Shown: piece by piece, positions 39,946 through 49,161 of the stretch | Numbering within the stretch: the stretch's first letter is position 1 | Layout of the letters: each line of letters begins with the position of its first letter | NCBI RefSeq assembly: GCF_011090165.1 | Contig: NZ_JAADJT010000001.1 | Location: forward strand, 806,001 to 870,000 | Direction of reading: 5' to 3' | Length of the DNA stretch: 64,000 nt | Origin: Duganella aceris | Lineage (GTDB): Bacteria > Pseudomonadota > Gammaproteobacteria > Burkholderiales > Burkholderiaceae_D | Notes under the pieces: model-generated | What the model was told of the DNA's origin: nothing | Databases searched by the model: none | Seen by the model: the letters and a program-made list of their open reading frames with translations, nothing else | Made by a program: the position numbers and the translations under genes

Positions 39946-40914
39946 ATGGAAACCACCACCACACCACTTTCATATCTGCCAGTCGGCATGTTCGGCGGAG
40001 TCATGGGCTTGACCGGCTTGTCGGTCGCCTGGCGGCTGGCGCATCAGCATTTCGGCGCGCCGCTGTGGATCAGCCAGGCGATCGGCGCGGCCGCCATCGC
40101 CGCTTTCGCGGCGCTGATCGTCGCCTATGGCATCAAGGCCATTTCCGGCTTCGATGCGGTGCGCGCCGAGTTCCATCACCCGATCGCCGCCAACCTGTTC
40201 GGCACGCCGATGATCAGCTTGCTGCTGATGCCGTACCTGCTGGCCGAGCACAGCTTATGGCTGGCGCGTCTGTCGTGGGTGCTGGGCGCGGTGGGGATGA
40301 CCGCGTTGGCATGGATCATCGTCATGCGCTGGATGACGGTGCGTCAGGCCGCGACCCACGTCGCGCCCGCCTGGATCGTGCCGGTGGTCGGCATGCTGGA
40401 TGTGCCGCTGGCGGTGCCACAGCTGCAATGGCAAGGCCTGCATGGGGTGATGGTGTTCGGCCTGGCCGTCGGCCTGTTCTTCGCGGTGCCGCTGTTCACG
40501 CTCATCTTCCAGAGGCTGGCATTGGAGGAACCGCTGGCGCCGGCGTTGCAGCCGTCGCTGCTGATCCTGGTGGCGCCGTTCGCCGTGGGCTTCAGCGCCT
40601 ACGTGACGACCATTGGCGGTATCGATATGTTCGCGGAGGCGCTGTACATGCTGATGGTATTCGTGCTGGCCGTGTTGCTGGGACGACTGCGCCATCTGCC
40701 GCATTGCTCGCCGTTCCGCGTGTCGTGGTGGGCCGCCAGCTTTCCGCTGGCGGCGTCGGCCGGGGCGGCGATGCGCTATGCCGAGCACGCCGCCGGTCCC
40801 GTCACCGACGCCATCGCGCTGCTGGCGCTGGCGGTCGCGACGTTGACGATCGCGATTTTCCTGGCGCAGACGCTGAGCGCGATGCTTAAAGGGGAGCTGC
40901 GAGCGTTGGCTTAG
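39946..40914 (+). CDS. SLAC1/TehA-family (TDT) anion channel or transporter
   Basis: A 322-residue protein with about ten helices: Y-L-P-V-G-M-F-G-G-V-M-G-L at the first helix, F-H-H-P-I-A-A-N-L-F-G-T-P between helices 2 and 3, and F-x-S-F/Y-type packing residues, fitting the tellurite-resistance/dicarboxylate transporter family. Start is uncertain: ATG 39946 gives the family-typical N-terminus, while ATG 39898 or 39829 would add a hydrophilic leader; none has a clear ribosome site. Probably conducts small anions; substrate unknown. Confidence 0.78.
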   Translation: METTTTPLSYLPVGMFGGVMGLTGLSVAWRLAHQHFGAPLWISQAIGAAAIAAFAALIVAYGIKAISGFDAVRAEFHHPIAANLFGTPMISLLLMPYLLAEHSLWLARLSWVLGAVGMTALAWIIVMRWMTVRQAATHVAPAWIVPVVGMLDVPLAVPQLQWQGLHGVMVFGLAVGLFFAVPLFTLIFQRLALEEPLAPALQPSLLILVAPFAVGFSAYVTTIGGIDMFAEALYMLMVFVLAVLLGRLRHLPHCSPFRVSWWAASFPLAASAGAAMRYAEHAAGPVTDAIALLALAVATLTIAIFLAQTLSAMLKGELRALA

Positions 40915-40926
40915 GCCATCTAAAAT

Positions 40927-41314
40927 TCAATAATTATCATTGCAAAAAACAGAAATAACCTTTCCAGCCTCAAACCAAATCTTTAGCCCGAGCTCAAAGA
41001 ATTCAAACGTAATTTGTTGAGTGCTATCGTCGATCCATAAAGGCTCCCCAATTTCGTCTGGATTGCCGAAAATTGAAATGAGCGCCTCGGCACTTTTCCC
41101 GATTAAATCCTCGCCTCCAAAACTTAATGCAAACCAGCTTGCCTTGCTTTACGTAACAATGCAGTCCTTCATGTTTCGTGTATGTATGCCAGGGCAAGGT
41201 TTCATCGAAACCATCTATATCCTCAACATAACCGAATTTTTTAAGAACTTGTGTGGATGAGTGAAAGCGAACATCGCCAACTCCCTGACGAGGGAATAAT
41301 TCGTGGATTATCAT
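40927..41314 (-). pseudogene. Frameshifted low-GC small gene, immunity-protein-like
   Basis: From ATG 41314 the frame reads about 63 sensible residues (M-I-I-H-E-L-F-P-R-Q ... Y-V-K-Q-G-K-L-V-C-I). It then loses coherence, but skipping one base near 41125 restores a convincing continuation (S-F-G-G-E-D-L-I-G-K-S ... V-F-C-N-D-N-Y) ending at TGA 40929-40927. Total would be about 128 residues. The G-x-P-D-E-I and F-E-L-G-L-K-I-W-F-E pattern resembles small single-domain immunity proteins, but I cannot name a family. GC is clearly lower than in the neighbours, indicating transfer. A real frameshift or a sequencing error near the AAAA run are both possible. Confidence 0.7.
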
Positions 41315-41321
41315 TTGTCAT

Positions 41322-41397
41322 TCATCTCATCCAATGTATTTCGCCCATCTGCAGCTTGCTGTAGATGGCTTGATAGAGGTTCTCGAAGCTTGGCCGA
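41322..41397 (-). pseudogene. Residual C-terminal tail of a lost gene downstream of glmS
   Basis: Immediately after the glmS stop, one frame encodes about 25 protein-like residues (R-P-S-F-E-N-L-Y-Q-A-I-Y-S-K-L-Q-M-G-E-I-H-W-M-R) ending in TGA at 41324-41322, 7 bp before the frameshifted small gene. No start codon exists; upstream the frame runs into a stop inside glmS. The arrangement resembles the end of a polymorphic toxin followed by its immunity gene. Small size makes chance coding possible. Confidence 0.45.
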
Positions 41398-43227
41398 CTA
41401 CTCCACCGTCACCGACTTGGCCAGATTACGCGGCTTGTCCACGTCGGTGCCGCGCGCCAGTGCGGTGTGGTAGGCCAGCAGTTGCAGCGAGACCACGTGC
41501 AGGATCGGCGACAGCAGGCCGTAATGCTCCGGCAGGCGGATCACGTGGATGCCTTCGCCCGAGGTGATGCGCGAGTCGACGTCGGCGAACACGTACAGCT
41601 GGCCGCCGCGCGCGCGCACTTCCTGCATATTCGATTTCAGCTTCTCGATCAGCGCGTCGTTCGGGGCGATGGTGACCACCGGCATTTCCTCAGTCACCAG
41701 CGCCAGCGGGCCGTGCTTCAGCTCGCCCGCCGGATAGGCTTCGGCGTGGATGTACGAAATCTCCTTCAGCTTCAGCGCGCCTTCGAGCGCGATCGGGTAG
41801 TGGATGCCGCGCCCCAGGAACAGCGCGTTTTCCTTGCGCGCGAACTCTTCGGCCCAGGCGATGATCAGCGGCTCCAGCGCCAGCACCGACGAGATCGCGA
41901 CCGGCAGGTGGCGCATCGCTTTCAGGTGCTCGGCTTCCTCGGCGTCGGTGAGGCGGCCGTTGACTTGCGCCAGCGCCAGCGTCAGCAGGAACAGCCCGGC
42001 CAGCTGCGTGGTGAAGGCCTTGGTCGAGGCGACGCCGACTTCGACGCCGGCGCGGGTGATGTAGGACAGTTTGCATTCGCGCACCATGGCGCTGGTGGCG
42101 ACGTTGCAGATGGTCAGCGTGTGCTGCATGCCCAGCCCGCGCGCGTGCTTCAGCGCGGCCAATGTGTCGGCGGTTTCGCCGCTCTGCGAGATGGTGACCA
42201 CCAGCGTGTCCGGATGCGGCACGCTGTCGCGGTAGCGGTATTCGCTGGCGATCTCGACGTTGACCGGGATCCTGGCCACCGATTCGATCCAGTACTTGGC
42301 GGTCAGGCCGGCGTAGTAGCTGGTGCCGCAGGCGAGAATCAGCACCCGGTCGATCTGCTTGAAGACGTTGTAGGCGCCGTCGCCGAACAGCTCCGGCATG
42401 ATGCCGGTGACGCCTTCGAGCGTGTCGCCGATGACGCGCGGCTGCTCGAAGATTTCCTTCTGCATGTAGTGGCGGTACGGGCCGAGCTCGGCCGCGCCGG
42501 TGTGCGCTTGCACGGTCTTGACCTCGCGCTGCACCGGCTTGCCGTCGACGTCGACGATCCAGACCCGGCCCAGTTGCAGGTCGACCACATCGCCTTCTTC
42601 CAGGTAGATGATCTGGTCGGTGGTGCCGGCCAGCGCCATCGCGTCCGAGGCGACGAAGTTCTCGCCCTGGCCGATGCCGACGATCAGCGGCGAGCCCTGG
42701 CGCGCGGCGACCACGCGGTGCGGTTCTTCGCGGCAGAACACGGCGATGGCGTAGGCGCCCTGCAGGCGCTTGACGGCGTGCTGGACGGTGTCGAACAGGT
42801 CGCCGTTGTACATGTGGTCGACCAGGTGGGCGATGACTTCGGTGTCGGTCTGGCTCTGGAACACGTAGCCGAGCGCGACCAGTTCGGCGCGCAGTTCGTC
42901 GTGGTTCTCAATGATGCCGTTGTGGACCAGCGCGATGCGCGCCTGGTCGGTGGTCGGCGAGAAGTGCGGGTGGGCGTTGTGCGAGGCCGGTGCGCCGTGC
43001 GTGGCCCAGCGGGTATGGGCGATGCCGGTGAACCCCTGCATGCCGACTTCGGCGATCTGCTTTTCCAGGTCGGCCACGCGCGAGGTGCTGCGCGAGCGTT
43101 GCAACTTGCCGTCCACATGCAGCGCCACGCCGCAGGAATCGTAACCACGGTATTCCAGGCGCTTCAGGCCTTCGATCAGGATGGGGGTGATGTTGCGTTG
43201 CGCTACCGCGCCGACGATGCCGCACAT
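41398..43227 (-). CDS. glmS: Glucosamine-fructose-6-phosphate aminotransferase (isomerizing)
   Basis: Makes glucosamine-6-phosphate from fructose-6-phosphate and glutamine, the entry step of amino-sugar synthesis for peptidoglycan and LPS. 609 residues, full length. N-terminal Ntn glutaminase starts M-C2-G-I-V-G with nucleophile C2; R-W-A-T-H-G and N-G-I-I-E-N are conserved. Two SIS sugar-isomerase domains follow (S-Q-S-G-E-T-A-D-T and S-T-K-A-F-T-T-Q) and the C-terminal K-S-V-T-V-E with the catalytic lysine. The gene is divergent from an Lrp regulator; no glmS riboswitch-like leader is evident in the 140-bp gap. Confidence 0.97.
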   Translation of the reverse strand: MCGIVGAVAQRNITPILIEGLKRLEYRGYDSCGVALHVDGKLQRSRSTSRVADLEKQIAEVGMQGFTGIAHTRWATHGAPASHNAHPHFSPTTDQARIALVHNGIIENHDELRAELVALGYVFQSQTDTEVIAHLVDHMYNGDLFDTVQHAVKRLQGAYAIAVFCREEPHRVVAARQGSPLIVGIGQGENFVASDAMALAGTTDQIIYLEEGDVVDLQLGRVWIVDVDGKPVQREVKTVQAHTGAAELGPYRHYMQKEIFEQPRVIGDTLEGVTGIMPELFGDGAYNVFKQIDRVLILACGTSYYAGLTAKYWIESVARIPVNVEIASEYRYRDSVPHPDTLVVTISQSGETADTLAALKHARGLGMQHTLTICNVATSAMVRECKLSYITRAGVEVGVASTKAFTTQLAGLFLLTLALAQVNGRLTDAEEAEHLKAMRHLPVAISSVLALEPLIIAWAEEFARKENALFLGRGIHYPIALEGALKLKEISYIHAEAYPAGELKHGPLALVTEEMPVVTIAPNDALIEKLKSNMQEVRARGGQLYVFADVDSRITSGEGIHVIRLPEHYGLLSPILHVVSLQLLAYHTALARGTDVDKPRNLAKSVTVE

Positions 43228-43305
43228 GGGGAACCTCTTCAGTTGGTTGATGAAGTCATCGTAGAGCAGCGGTGGTGAAATAAGCTTTCTAATTATTCCG
43301 TGTTG

Positions 43306-43349
43306 TGGAATATTATTTCACCATGCTAGTATCGTGAAATATTATTTCA
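43306..43349. promoter_or_regulatory. Tandem Lrp-type operators between glmS and lrp-like gene
   Basis: TGAAATATTATTTCA (43335-43349) is a perfect 15-bp palindrome and TGGAATATTATTTCA (43306-43320) differs by one base. Their centres are 29 bp apart, close to three helical turns. A further half-site TGAAATA lies near 43276. The arrangement between a divergent AsnC/Lrp gene and glmS suggests autoregulation and possibly control of glmS. Confidence 0.7.
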
Positions 43350-43367
43350 TTTAGAGTGGTTATTTTT

Positions 43368-43820
43368 ATGGATGAACTGGATAAACGCATACTTAATGCA
43401 TTACAAGTTGATGCTTCTCAAACAAACGCGGAATTGGCGGCGGCGGTGCACGTTTCGCCGCCGACCTGCTTGCGCCGCGTTAAACAACTGACCGAAAGCG
43501 GCGTCATCCAGCGCCAGGTGGCGATCGTGGCGCCGGAGAAGGTCGGACCGAGCCTGACGGCGATTGTGGAAATCTCGCTGGATATCCAGGCGGCCGAACG
43601 CATGGGCGAGTTCGAAGCCCATGTGGCCGGCGAGGATGCGGTGCTGCAATGCTACCGCGTGGCGCCGGGGCCGGACTTCGTGCTGATCGTGCAGGTGGCA
43701 GATATGCCGGCTTACCACGCGCTGGCGCATCGTTTGTTTGCCACCCAGGTCAATGTCCGCAACGTGAAAGCCTACTTTTCCACTTTCCGGAGCAAATTCG
43801 AGACCCGGATCGCTGTCTGA
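43368..43820 (+). CDS. Lrp/AsnC-family transcriptional regulator
   Basis: A 150-residue feast-famine regulator: N-terminal helix-turn-helix (D-E-L-D-K-R-I-L-N-A-L-Q, L-A-A-A-V-H-V-S-P-P-T-C-L-R-R-V) and a C-terminal RAM ligand-binding domain (V-x-G-E-D-A-V-L-Q-C-Y-R-V-A-G-type). Start at ATG 43368; GTG 43356 is in frame but lies across the likely ribosome site. Effector unknown, probably an amino acid. Tandem palindromes lie just upstream. Confidence 0.9.
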   Translation: MDELDKRILNALQVDASQTNAELAAAVHVSPPTCLRRVKQLTESGVIQRQVAIVAPEKVGPSLTAIVEISLDIQAAERMGEFEAHVAGEDAVLQCYRVAPGPDFVLIVQVADMPAYHALAHRLFATQVNVRNVKAYFSTFRSKFETRIAV

Positions 43821-44168
43821 AGACTTGTACCGCTGTTATCCCGCCGGTTTTGCACAGCCTTATCCACATGGCGAAATACTTTTCCCATGTTGTCAGCCGC
43901 TTTTCCAAGGGATTTGCACTGCCTTATTCCCAAGTTTATCCACAATTTAAAGTTATCCCGCCTTACTCACAGCTTTATCCACATCAGAGATGAAAGCTGG
44001 CTGGCGTCACTCATCGGCGCCAAGTTGTCCCTGGCTTTTCCCATGCTTATACCCGGCTTCCTCAGGGCTTATCAGCAGGCTTCTCCACATCGTTATCCAC
44101 AATAAAAAAAGCCGGGATAGTTATCCCGGCTTGTTCATGCGCTTGCCCACACGTTTATCCACAAGGGA
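43821..44168. other. DnaA-box cluster A between lrp-like gene and glmU
   Basis: This 348-bp stretch encodes no convincing protein. It contains five perfect DnaA boxes TTATCCACA, all in the same orientation, at 43861, 43937, 43976, 44094 and 44156, plus near matches (TTCTCCACA at 44082, TTATCCCGC at about 43837 and 43953, TTATTCCCA at about 43925, TTACTCACA at about 43964). No TAG-trio run is visible here, so it looks more like a DnaA-titration or regulatory locus than an unwinding site. The glmU terminator lies inside it. Confidence 0.75.
44104..44133 (-). terminator. Intrinsic terminator after glmU
   Basis: On the minus strand the stem AAGCCGGGATA / TATCCCGGCTT with a two-base loop is followed by seven T. 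It ends glmU transcription 36-65 bp past the stop. Confidence 0.88.
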
Positions 44169-45533
44169 TTATTTCGGCTTTTTCACCGGGCGGGTCCAGT
44201 TTTCGATGGTGACCTGGCGCGGACGCGATACCGTCAGCTTGCCGGCCGGCGCATCCTTGGTCAGCGTGGTGCCGGCGCCCAGGGTCGCGCCCTTGCCGAC
44301 GGTGACCGGGGCGATCAGCTGGCTGTCGCTGCCGATGAAGGCGTCGTCCTCGATGACGGTGCGCGACTTGTTGACGCCGTCGTAATTGCAGGTGATGGTG
44401 CCGGCGCCGATGTTGACCCGCGAGCCGATGGTGGCGTCGCCGATGTAGGCCAAGTGGTTGGCCTTGCTGTGCGCGGCGACCTGGCCGTTCTTGATTTCGA
44501 CGAAGTTACCCACATGCACATCCTCGGCCAGCACGGTGCCGGGACGCAGCCGCGCGTACGGGCCGATGATCGAGACTTCGCCGACCACCGCCTCTTCGAT
44601 ATGGCAGAACGGCTTGATCTGCGCGCCGGCCAGGATGCGGGCGTTGACGATGACGTTGTGGGCGCCGACGCGCACGCCGTCGCCCAGCTCGACCTTGCCC
44701 TCGAATATGCAGCCGACGTCGATGCTGACGTCGCGGCCGCAGATCAGTTCGCCACGCACGTCGATGCGCGCCGGATCCATCAGCGTCACGCCCTGTTCCA
44801 GCAGCTTGATCGCGATATTGCGCTGGTGGATGCGTTCCAGCTCGGCCAGCTGCACCTTGCTGTTGACGCCGGCCACTTCCCATTGCGCCGACGGCTGCGC
44901 CGACACCACCGGCACGCCGTCCGCCACGGCCAGCGCGACGATGTCGGTCAGGTAGTACTCGCCCTGGGCGTTGTTGTTCTTGATGGCGCCCAACCATTGC
45001 TTTAGGCGCCTGGTCGGCGCAACCATGATGCCGCTGTTGATTTCCTTGATGGCGCGCTCTGCCTCGGTGGCATCCTTTTGCTCGACGATGCGGGTGATCT
45101 CCCCATGCTCCCGGACGATGCGGCCCAGGCCGAACGGATCGTCCTGCACCACGGTCAAGATGCCGAGCTTGTCGTTGCCTGCCGCATCGACCAGCGCCCG
45201 CAGCGACGCGGCGGTGGTCAGCGGCACGTCACCATAGAGGATCAGCGTCGGCACATTGTCGTCCAACTCCGGCAGCGCCTGCATGACGGCGTGGCCGGTG
45301 CCCAGCTGCGGCTCCTGCAGCGCGGTGGCGACCTTCTCAGGTTGTTTGGCCAGCAACTCCTGCACGGCTGCGCCCCCATGTCCGTAAATCACGCATAATT
45401 GGCTGGCAGACAAGCTGCGCGCGGTATCCAGCACATGCGACAACAGCGGCTTGCCCGCCAACGGGTGCAAAACTTTTGGCAGCGCGGATTGCATGCGCTT
45501 GCCCATGCCAGCGGCCAGGATAACTACGTTCAT
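44169..45533 (-). CDS. glmU: Bifunctional UDP-GlcNAc pyrophosphorylase / glucosamine-1-phosphate acetyltransferase
   Basis: Last two steps of UDP-N-acetylglucosamine synthesis. 454 residues from ATG 45533 ([14 protein letters not shown]), which is preceded by a weak site; longer upstream reading is atypical. N-terminal nucleotidyltransferase has L-A-A-G-x-G-x-R-M and Y-G-D-V-P-L. C-terminal left-handed beta helix of hexapeptide repeats (I-x-P-x-A-R-L-R-P-G-T, N-Y-D-G, L-G-A-G-T). A perfect DnaA box lies 4 bp beyond its stop. Its partner gene glmS is 0.9 kb away on the same strand. Confidence 0.97.
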   Translation of the reverse strand: MNVVILAAGMGKRMQSALPKVLHPLAGKPLLSHVLDTARSLSASQLCVIYGHGGAAVQELLAKQPEKVATALQEPQLGTGHAVMQALPELDDNVPTLILYGDVPLTTAASLRALVDAAGNDKLGILTVVQDDPFGLGRIVREHGEITRIVEQKDATEAERAIKEINSGIMVAPTRRLKQWLGAIKNNNAQGEYYLTDIVALAVADGVPVVSAQPSAQWEVAGVNSKVQLAELERIHQRNIAIKLLEQGVTLMDPARIDVRGELICGRDVSIDVGCIFEGKVELGDGVRVGAHNVIVNARILAGAQIKPFCHIEEAVVGEVSIIGPYARLRPGTVLAEDVHVGNFVEIKNGQVAAHSKANHLAYIGDATIGSRVNIGAGTITCNYDGVNKSRTVIEDDAFIGSDSQLIAPVTVGKGATLGAGTTLTKDAPAGKLTVSRPRQVTIENWTRPVKKPK

Positions 45534-45558
45534 AGGTGCTAATCGAGAGAGTGAGTAA

Positions 45559-46455
45559 ATGCAAAAGTCTAACATGCCACAAAACAGCCGCCGATCGCTA
45601 ACCGGTCTTTTACTGATAGTCCTCATGGTGGTCGTGGCCGGCTGCGGCGCCTTGAAGACCGCCTACAATCACGGCGACACGCTGCTGTACTGGTGGATAG
45701 ACAAATACGTCGACCTCAATTCGGATCAGAAGATCGCGGTCAAGGAAGATATCCGCGACCTGTTCCGCTGGCACCGCAAGACCCAGCTGCTGGATTACGT
45801 GCAAATTCTCAAGCATGGGCAGAAACAGCTGGCCGGCAATCCGACCACCGCCGACCTGACCGCCGACTACGACGACATCAAGAACCGCACCCAGCTGCTG
45901 CTGAACAAGGCGCTGCCGGAACTGGCCGATTTGGCCATGTCGCTGGAGCCGGACCAGATCGCCACGTTGGAGAAGAAGTTCGCCTCCAACAATGCCGACT
46001 TCCGCAGTAAGAACATGAAGGGCAGCAAGGAGGATCAGAACAAGTTCCGCTACAAGAAATCGATGGAGCAATTCGAACTGTGGTTCGGCTCCTTCAGCTC
46101 GGAACAGGAAGCGATCATCCGCAAGGCGTCCGACGCCCGCCCGCTGGACAACCAGATCTGGCTCGACGAGCGTAGCCGCCGCCAGCAAGGCATCCTGACC
46201 CTGGTGCAGAAAGTCCAGCGCGAGAAGCTAAGCAAGGAGGCGACCATCCCGCTGATCAAGGCCGTGATCGATGAAAACTTCAAGCGCCAGGACCAGTCGC
46301 CGCACAAGGCCTTCCTCGAAGCCTCGGAGCAGGCCTCGATCCAGCTGATCCTGACCGTGATCAAGATCGCCACGCCGGAGCAAAAAGCCCACGCGCAGAA
46401 ACGCATGCAGGGCTGGATCGACGACTTCACCGCGCTGGCGGCGGAGGTCCACTGA
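45559..46455 (+). CDS. DUF6279-type lipoprotein
   Basis: A 298-residue predicted lipoprotein: signal helix (about residues 14-28) with lipobox V-A-G-C29, then an almost wholly helical, charged domain beginning [22 protein letters not shown], the mark of DUF6279. ATG 45559 or ATG 45574 could start it. Divergent from glmU, 25 bp apart. Function unknown; the helical domain suggests a scaffold or binding role. Confidence 0.8.
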   Translation: MQKSNMPQNSRRSLTGLLLIVLMVVVAGCGALKTAYNHGDTLLYWWIDKYVDLNSDQKIAVKEDIRDLFRWHRKTQLLDYVQILKHGQKQLAGNPTTADLTADYDDIKNRTQLLLNKALPELADLAMSLEPDQIATLEKKFASNNADFRSKNMKGSKEDQNKFRYKKSMEQFELWFGSFSSEQEAIIRKASDARPLDNQIWLDERSRRQQGILTLVQKVQREKLSKEATIPLIKAVIDENFKRQDQSPHKAFLEASEQASIQLILTVIKIATPEQKAHAQKRMQGWIDDFTALAAEVH

Positions 46456-46521
46456 CCGGCTGCGGCGAGCCCCCTATGGTATGATGGCCCCTGTTGAATC
46501 AAAGACTTAGAACACAGCCAC

Positions 46522-47172
46522 ATGCCAAAGAAGCCAGCAAGCAAAGCCGCGAAACCGGCAAAAGTCCCGGTCCACGGTCCCCAGCACAGCAACCAGGTGC
46601 GCATCATCGGCGGCGCGTGGAAACGCACGCCGTTGCCGGTGCTGAGCGCACAGGGCCTGCGCCCGACCCCGGACCGCGTGCGCGAGACGGTGTTCAACTG
46701 GATCAACCACCAGCGCGACGCCAACTGGGCCGACGCCCAGGTGCTGGACTTGTTCGCCGGCAGCGGCGCGCTCGGCTTCGAAGCCGCTAGCCGTGGCGCG
46801 CAATCGGTGACGATGATCGACACCAACGTGCCGGTCGTGCGCCAGCTGGATGAAATCAAGACCAAACTGAAGGCCGACAACGTGCAGATCACGCGCGGCG
46901 ACGCCTTGGCGGTGGCGCAATCTGCCGCCGCGCGCGGACAGAAATTCGACCTGATCTTCCTTGATCCGCCGTACCAGCTGGAATTCCTGGAACGCTGCCT
47001 GCCGCTGTGCACGCGGCTGATGAAGCAGGGCGGTCTGATCTACGCGGAGTCCGGCGCGGCGCTGGAGTTCGCTGAGGACGAGACCCCGGAATGGATGGCG
47101 CCGTGGGAAGTGCTGCGGGCGGACAAGGCGGGGATGGTGTTCTTCCATTTATTGCGCCTAAAAGCCGCATAA
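46522..47172 (+). CDS. rsmD: 16S rRNA (guanine966-N2)-methyltransferase RsmD
   Basis: SAM-dependent methyltransferase of 30S subunit G966. 216 residues: [14 protein letters not shown] motif [13 protein letters not shown] and catalytic D148-P-P-Y. A Lys/Ala-rich N-terminal extension of about 25 residues precedes the domain. It is followed by coaD, the usual rsmD-coaD pairing. Confidence 0.95.
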   Translation: MPKKPASKAAKPAKVPVHGPQHSNQVRIIGGAWKRTPLPVLSAQGLRPTPDRVRETVFNWINHQRDANWADAQVLDLFAGSGALGFEAASRGAQSVTMIDTNVPVVRQLDEIKTKLKADNVQITRGDALAVAQSAAARGQKFDLIFLDPPYQLEFLERCLPLCTRLMKQGGLIYAESGAALEFAEDETPEWMAPWEVLRADKAGMVFFHLLRLKAA

Positions 47173-47249
47173 GCTGCCCTATATTAAGGCAAACATCGTT
47201 TTTCAGGCATAATGCGCGTTCTATATTGGTGCACTGCAGGAGAGCCGCA

Positions 47250-47741
47250 ATGGTAGTAGCTGTTTATCCAGGAACTTTCGATCCGCTGACCCGTGGTCAT
47301 GAAGATCTGGTGCGTCGCGCATCCGGTCTGTTCGACACGCTGGTGGTCGGCGTCGCCGACAGCAAGAACAAGAAGCCTTTCTTCTCGCTGGACGAGCGCC
47401 TGGCCATTGCCAACGAAGTCCTGGGTCACTATCCCAACGTCAAGGTCGAGAGTTTTTCCGGCCTGCTGAAGGATTTCGTCCGCGCGCATGATGCCCGCGT
47501 GATCGTGCGCGGCCTGCGCGCCGTGTCCGACTTCGAGTACGAGTTCCAGATGGCGGGCATGAACCGCTACCTGCTGCCGGACGTCGAAACGCTGTTCCTG
47601 ACCCCGTCCGACCAGTACCAGTTCATCTCCGGCACCATCGTGCGCGAAATCGCGGTGCTGGGCGGCGATGTCTCCAAGTTTGTTTTCCCATCGGTCGACC
47701 GCTGGCTGCAAAAGAAGATCGCAGCCACCCAAGCCGAGTAA
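47250..47741 (+). CDS. coaD: Phosphopantetheine adenylyltransferase
   Basis: Fourth step of coenzyme A synthesis. 163 residues starting at ATG 47250 with GCAGGAGAG upstream. Nucleotidyltransferase motif T-F-D-P-L-T-R-G-H17, [12 protein letters not shown] and I-S-G-T-I-V-R-E-I are complete. Lies between rsmD and the ferredoxin gene in a typical proteobacterial order. Confidence 0.97.
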   Translation: MVVAVYPGTFDPLTRGHEDLVRRASGLFDTLVVGVADSKNKKPFFSLDERLAIANEVLGHYPNVKVESFSGLLKDFVRAHDARVIVRGLRAVSDFEYEFQMAGMNRYLLPDVETLFLTPSDQYQFISGTIVREIAVLGGDVSKFVFPSVDRWLQKKIAATQAE

Positions 47742-48008
<267 letters not shown>

Positions 48009-48023
48009 TACCATTGTTCCTGC

Positions 48024-48061
48024 TCCGTGGTGGTATATTCGGTTTCGGCCTACCACGGAGA
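48024..48061 (+). promoter_or_regulatory. Inverted repeat masking the ribosome site of the chalcone-isomerase-like gene
   Basis: CTCCGTGGT (48024-48032) pairs with ACCACGGAG (48053-48061); the right arm carries the GGAG ribosome site 8 bp before ATG 48070. It could act as a translational switch or as an attenuator for the preceding ferredoxin transcript. Confidence 0.5.
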
Positions 48062-48069
48062 CAAAAACA

Positions 48070-48663
48070 ATGAATCGCAGAATCATCCTGAAAAGCATGG
48101 CGCTGGCCGCCTTCCTGGCGACCGGCTTCGAGCTACCCGCATTTGCCGCCACGGAAGTGGCCGGCGTGAAATTCGACGACACCGTCACCGTCGCCGGCAA
48201 GGAGCTCAAGCTCAACGGCGCCGGCATCCGCACCAAAGTCATCTTCAAAGTCTATGCCGCCGGCCTCTACCTGGCGGAAAAGAAATCCACCGTGGCCGAC
48301 GTGCTGGCCGTGCCGGGTCCGCGCCGCGTCGCCATCACCATGCTGCGCGAAGTGAGCTCGGACGATTTCGGCAAGGCCTTCATGGACGGCCTCAACGCCA
48401 ACACCGAGAAAACCGAACGCACCAAGATCCTGCCGCAGACGATGAAGTTCGGCGAAGTGTTCGCGCAGATCCAGACGCTGAAAAAAGGCGACCAGTTGCT
48501 GCTGGACTGGACCCCGGGCGAGGGCACGCAGTGCTATCTGAATGCGAAGAAAATCGGGGAGTTGATGCCGGACCAGGCGTTCTACAACGCGGTGCTGCGT
48601 ATCTGGCTGGGTGATAAGCCGGCGGACACTTCCTTGAAGCCGGCCCTGCTGGGCGAGAAATAA
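48070..48663 (+). CDS. Chalcone-isomerase-like domain protein, exported
   Basis: A 197-residue protein with a signal peptide (about residues 1-27, L-P-A-F-A-A) and a chalcone_3-type domain: G-V-K-F-D-D-T-V, L-N-G-A-G-I-R-T-K-V-I-F-K-V-Y-A-A-G-L-Y-L, and L-L-D-W-T-P-G-E-G-T. Bacterial members are periplasmic and of unknown function, possibly fatty-acid binding. Confidence 0.85.
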   Translation: MNRRIILKSMALAAFLATGFELPAFAATEVAGVKFDDTVTVAGKELKLNGAGIRTKVIFKVYAAGLYLAEKKSTVADVLAVPGPRRVAITMLREVSSDDFGKAFMDGLNANTEKTERTKILPQTMKFGEVFAQIQTLKKGDQLLLDWTPGEGTQCYLNAKKIGELMPDQAFYNAVLRIWLGDKPADTSLKPALLGEK

Positions 48664-48709
48664 TGCTGCGCTGCGAGATCGGCTGTTGCCGGTCTCGCTT
48701 GCTTAAATC

Positions 48710-49006
48710 TTAGGCACGCGAAGCCATGGCGCGCAGTTCGGCGGCGTGGCTGGGATTGCATTCGTTGCGGTTCAGCATGCGCTTCAACATCATCGCATCC
48801 CGCATCTGGCGACGCTGCAGTCGTTCTTCTTTGCTCAACTTTGGCTTCACGACAAGCACGGCGGCGCGCACGCAGCCGCGCAGCAGCGGCTTGAACAGCA
48901 CCAGGAAGCCGACGGTCACGGCAACAACCAGCGCCAGCTGGACGGAGGCTAGCAAGGAAAAATCTTGTACTGCGGAAATGATGGTGGACATGGTGTGGTC
49001 GTACAT
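48710..49006 (-). CDS. Small membrane protein of unknown function
   Basis: A 98-residue (or 93 from the ATG at 48991) protein with one strong membrane helix (about residues 20-43) followed by a basic cytosolic region (K-P-K-L-S-K-E-E-R-L-Q-R-R-Q-M-R-D-A-M-M). I recognise no family. Neither start has a clear ribosome site. It is divergent from the LysR gene at 49162. Confidence 0.6.
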   Translation of the reverse strand: MYDHTMSTIISAVQDFSLLASVQLALVVAVTVGFLVLFKPLLRGCVRAAVLVVKPKLSKEERLQRRQMRDAMMLKRMLNRNECNPSHAAELRAMASRA

Positions 49007-49161
49007 TTAGAATCTAGCGTAACTATAGTGCGCCGCAACATAACAATCCAATTTCCTTTCACCATAACAATTATTCGTTTGGTGAATGGGATGTGTTATC
49101 GTTGACGGGAAATCCATATTTCTTGATACTGCATCCACCTAAACTTCTCACCTGAGTCGCT

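Noticed and set aside
41021..41260. Plus-strand 79-codon frame opposite the frameshifted small gene
   Set aside because: The minus-strand reading gives a much more coherent protein across the frameshift, so the plus-strand frame is a shadow.
41467..43278. 603-codon frame antisense to glmS
   Set aside because: Shadow of glmS with no recognisable domains.
43306..43349. Tandem palindromes considered as a CRISPR-like or mobile repeat
   Set aside because: Only two copies, no spacers of constant length, and their position fits transcription-factor operators.
41398..43367. glmS ribozyme/riboswitch upstream of glmS
   Set aside because: The 140-bp leader is AT-rich and dominated by palindromic operators; no resemblance to the glmS ribozyme, which is not expected in Proteobacteria.
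43649..44385. Several overlapping short frames between the lrp-like gene and glmU
   Set aside because: Composition is driven by repeated TTATCCACA sequence; no ribosome sites or domains.
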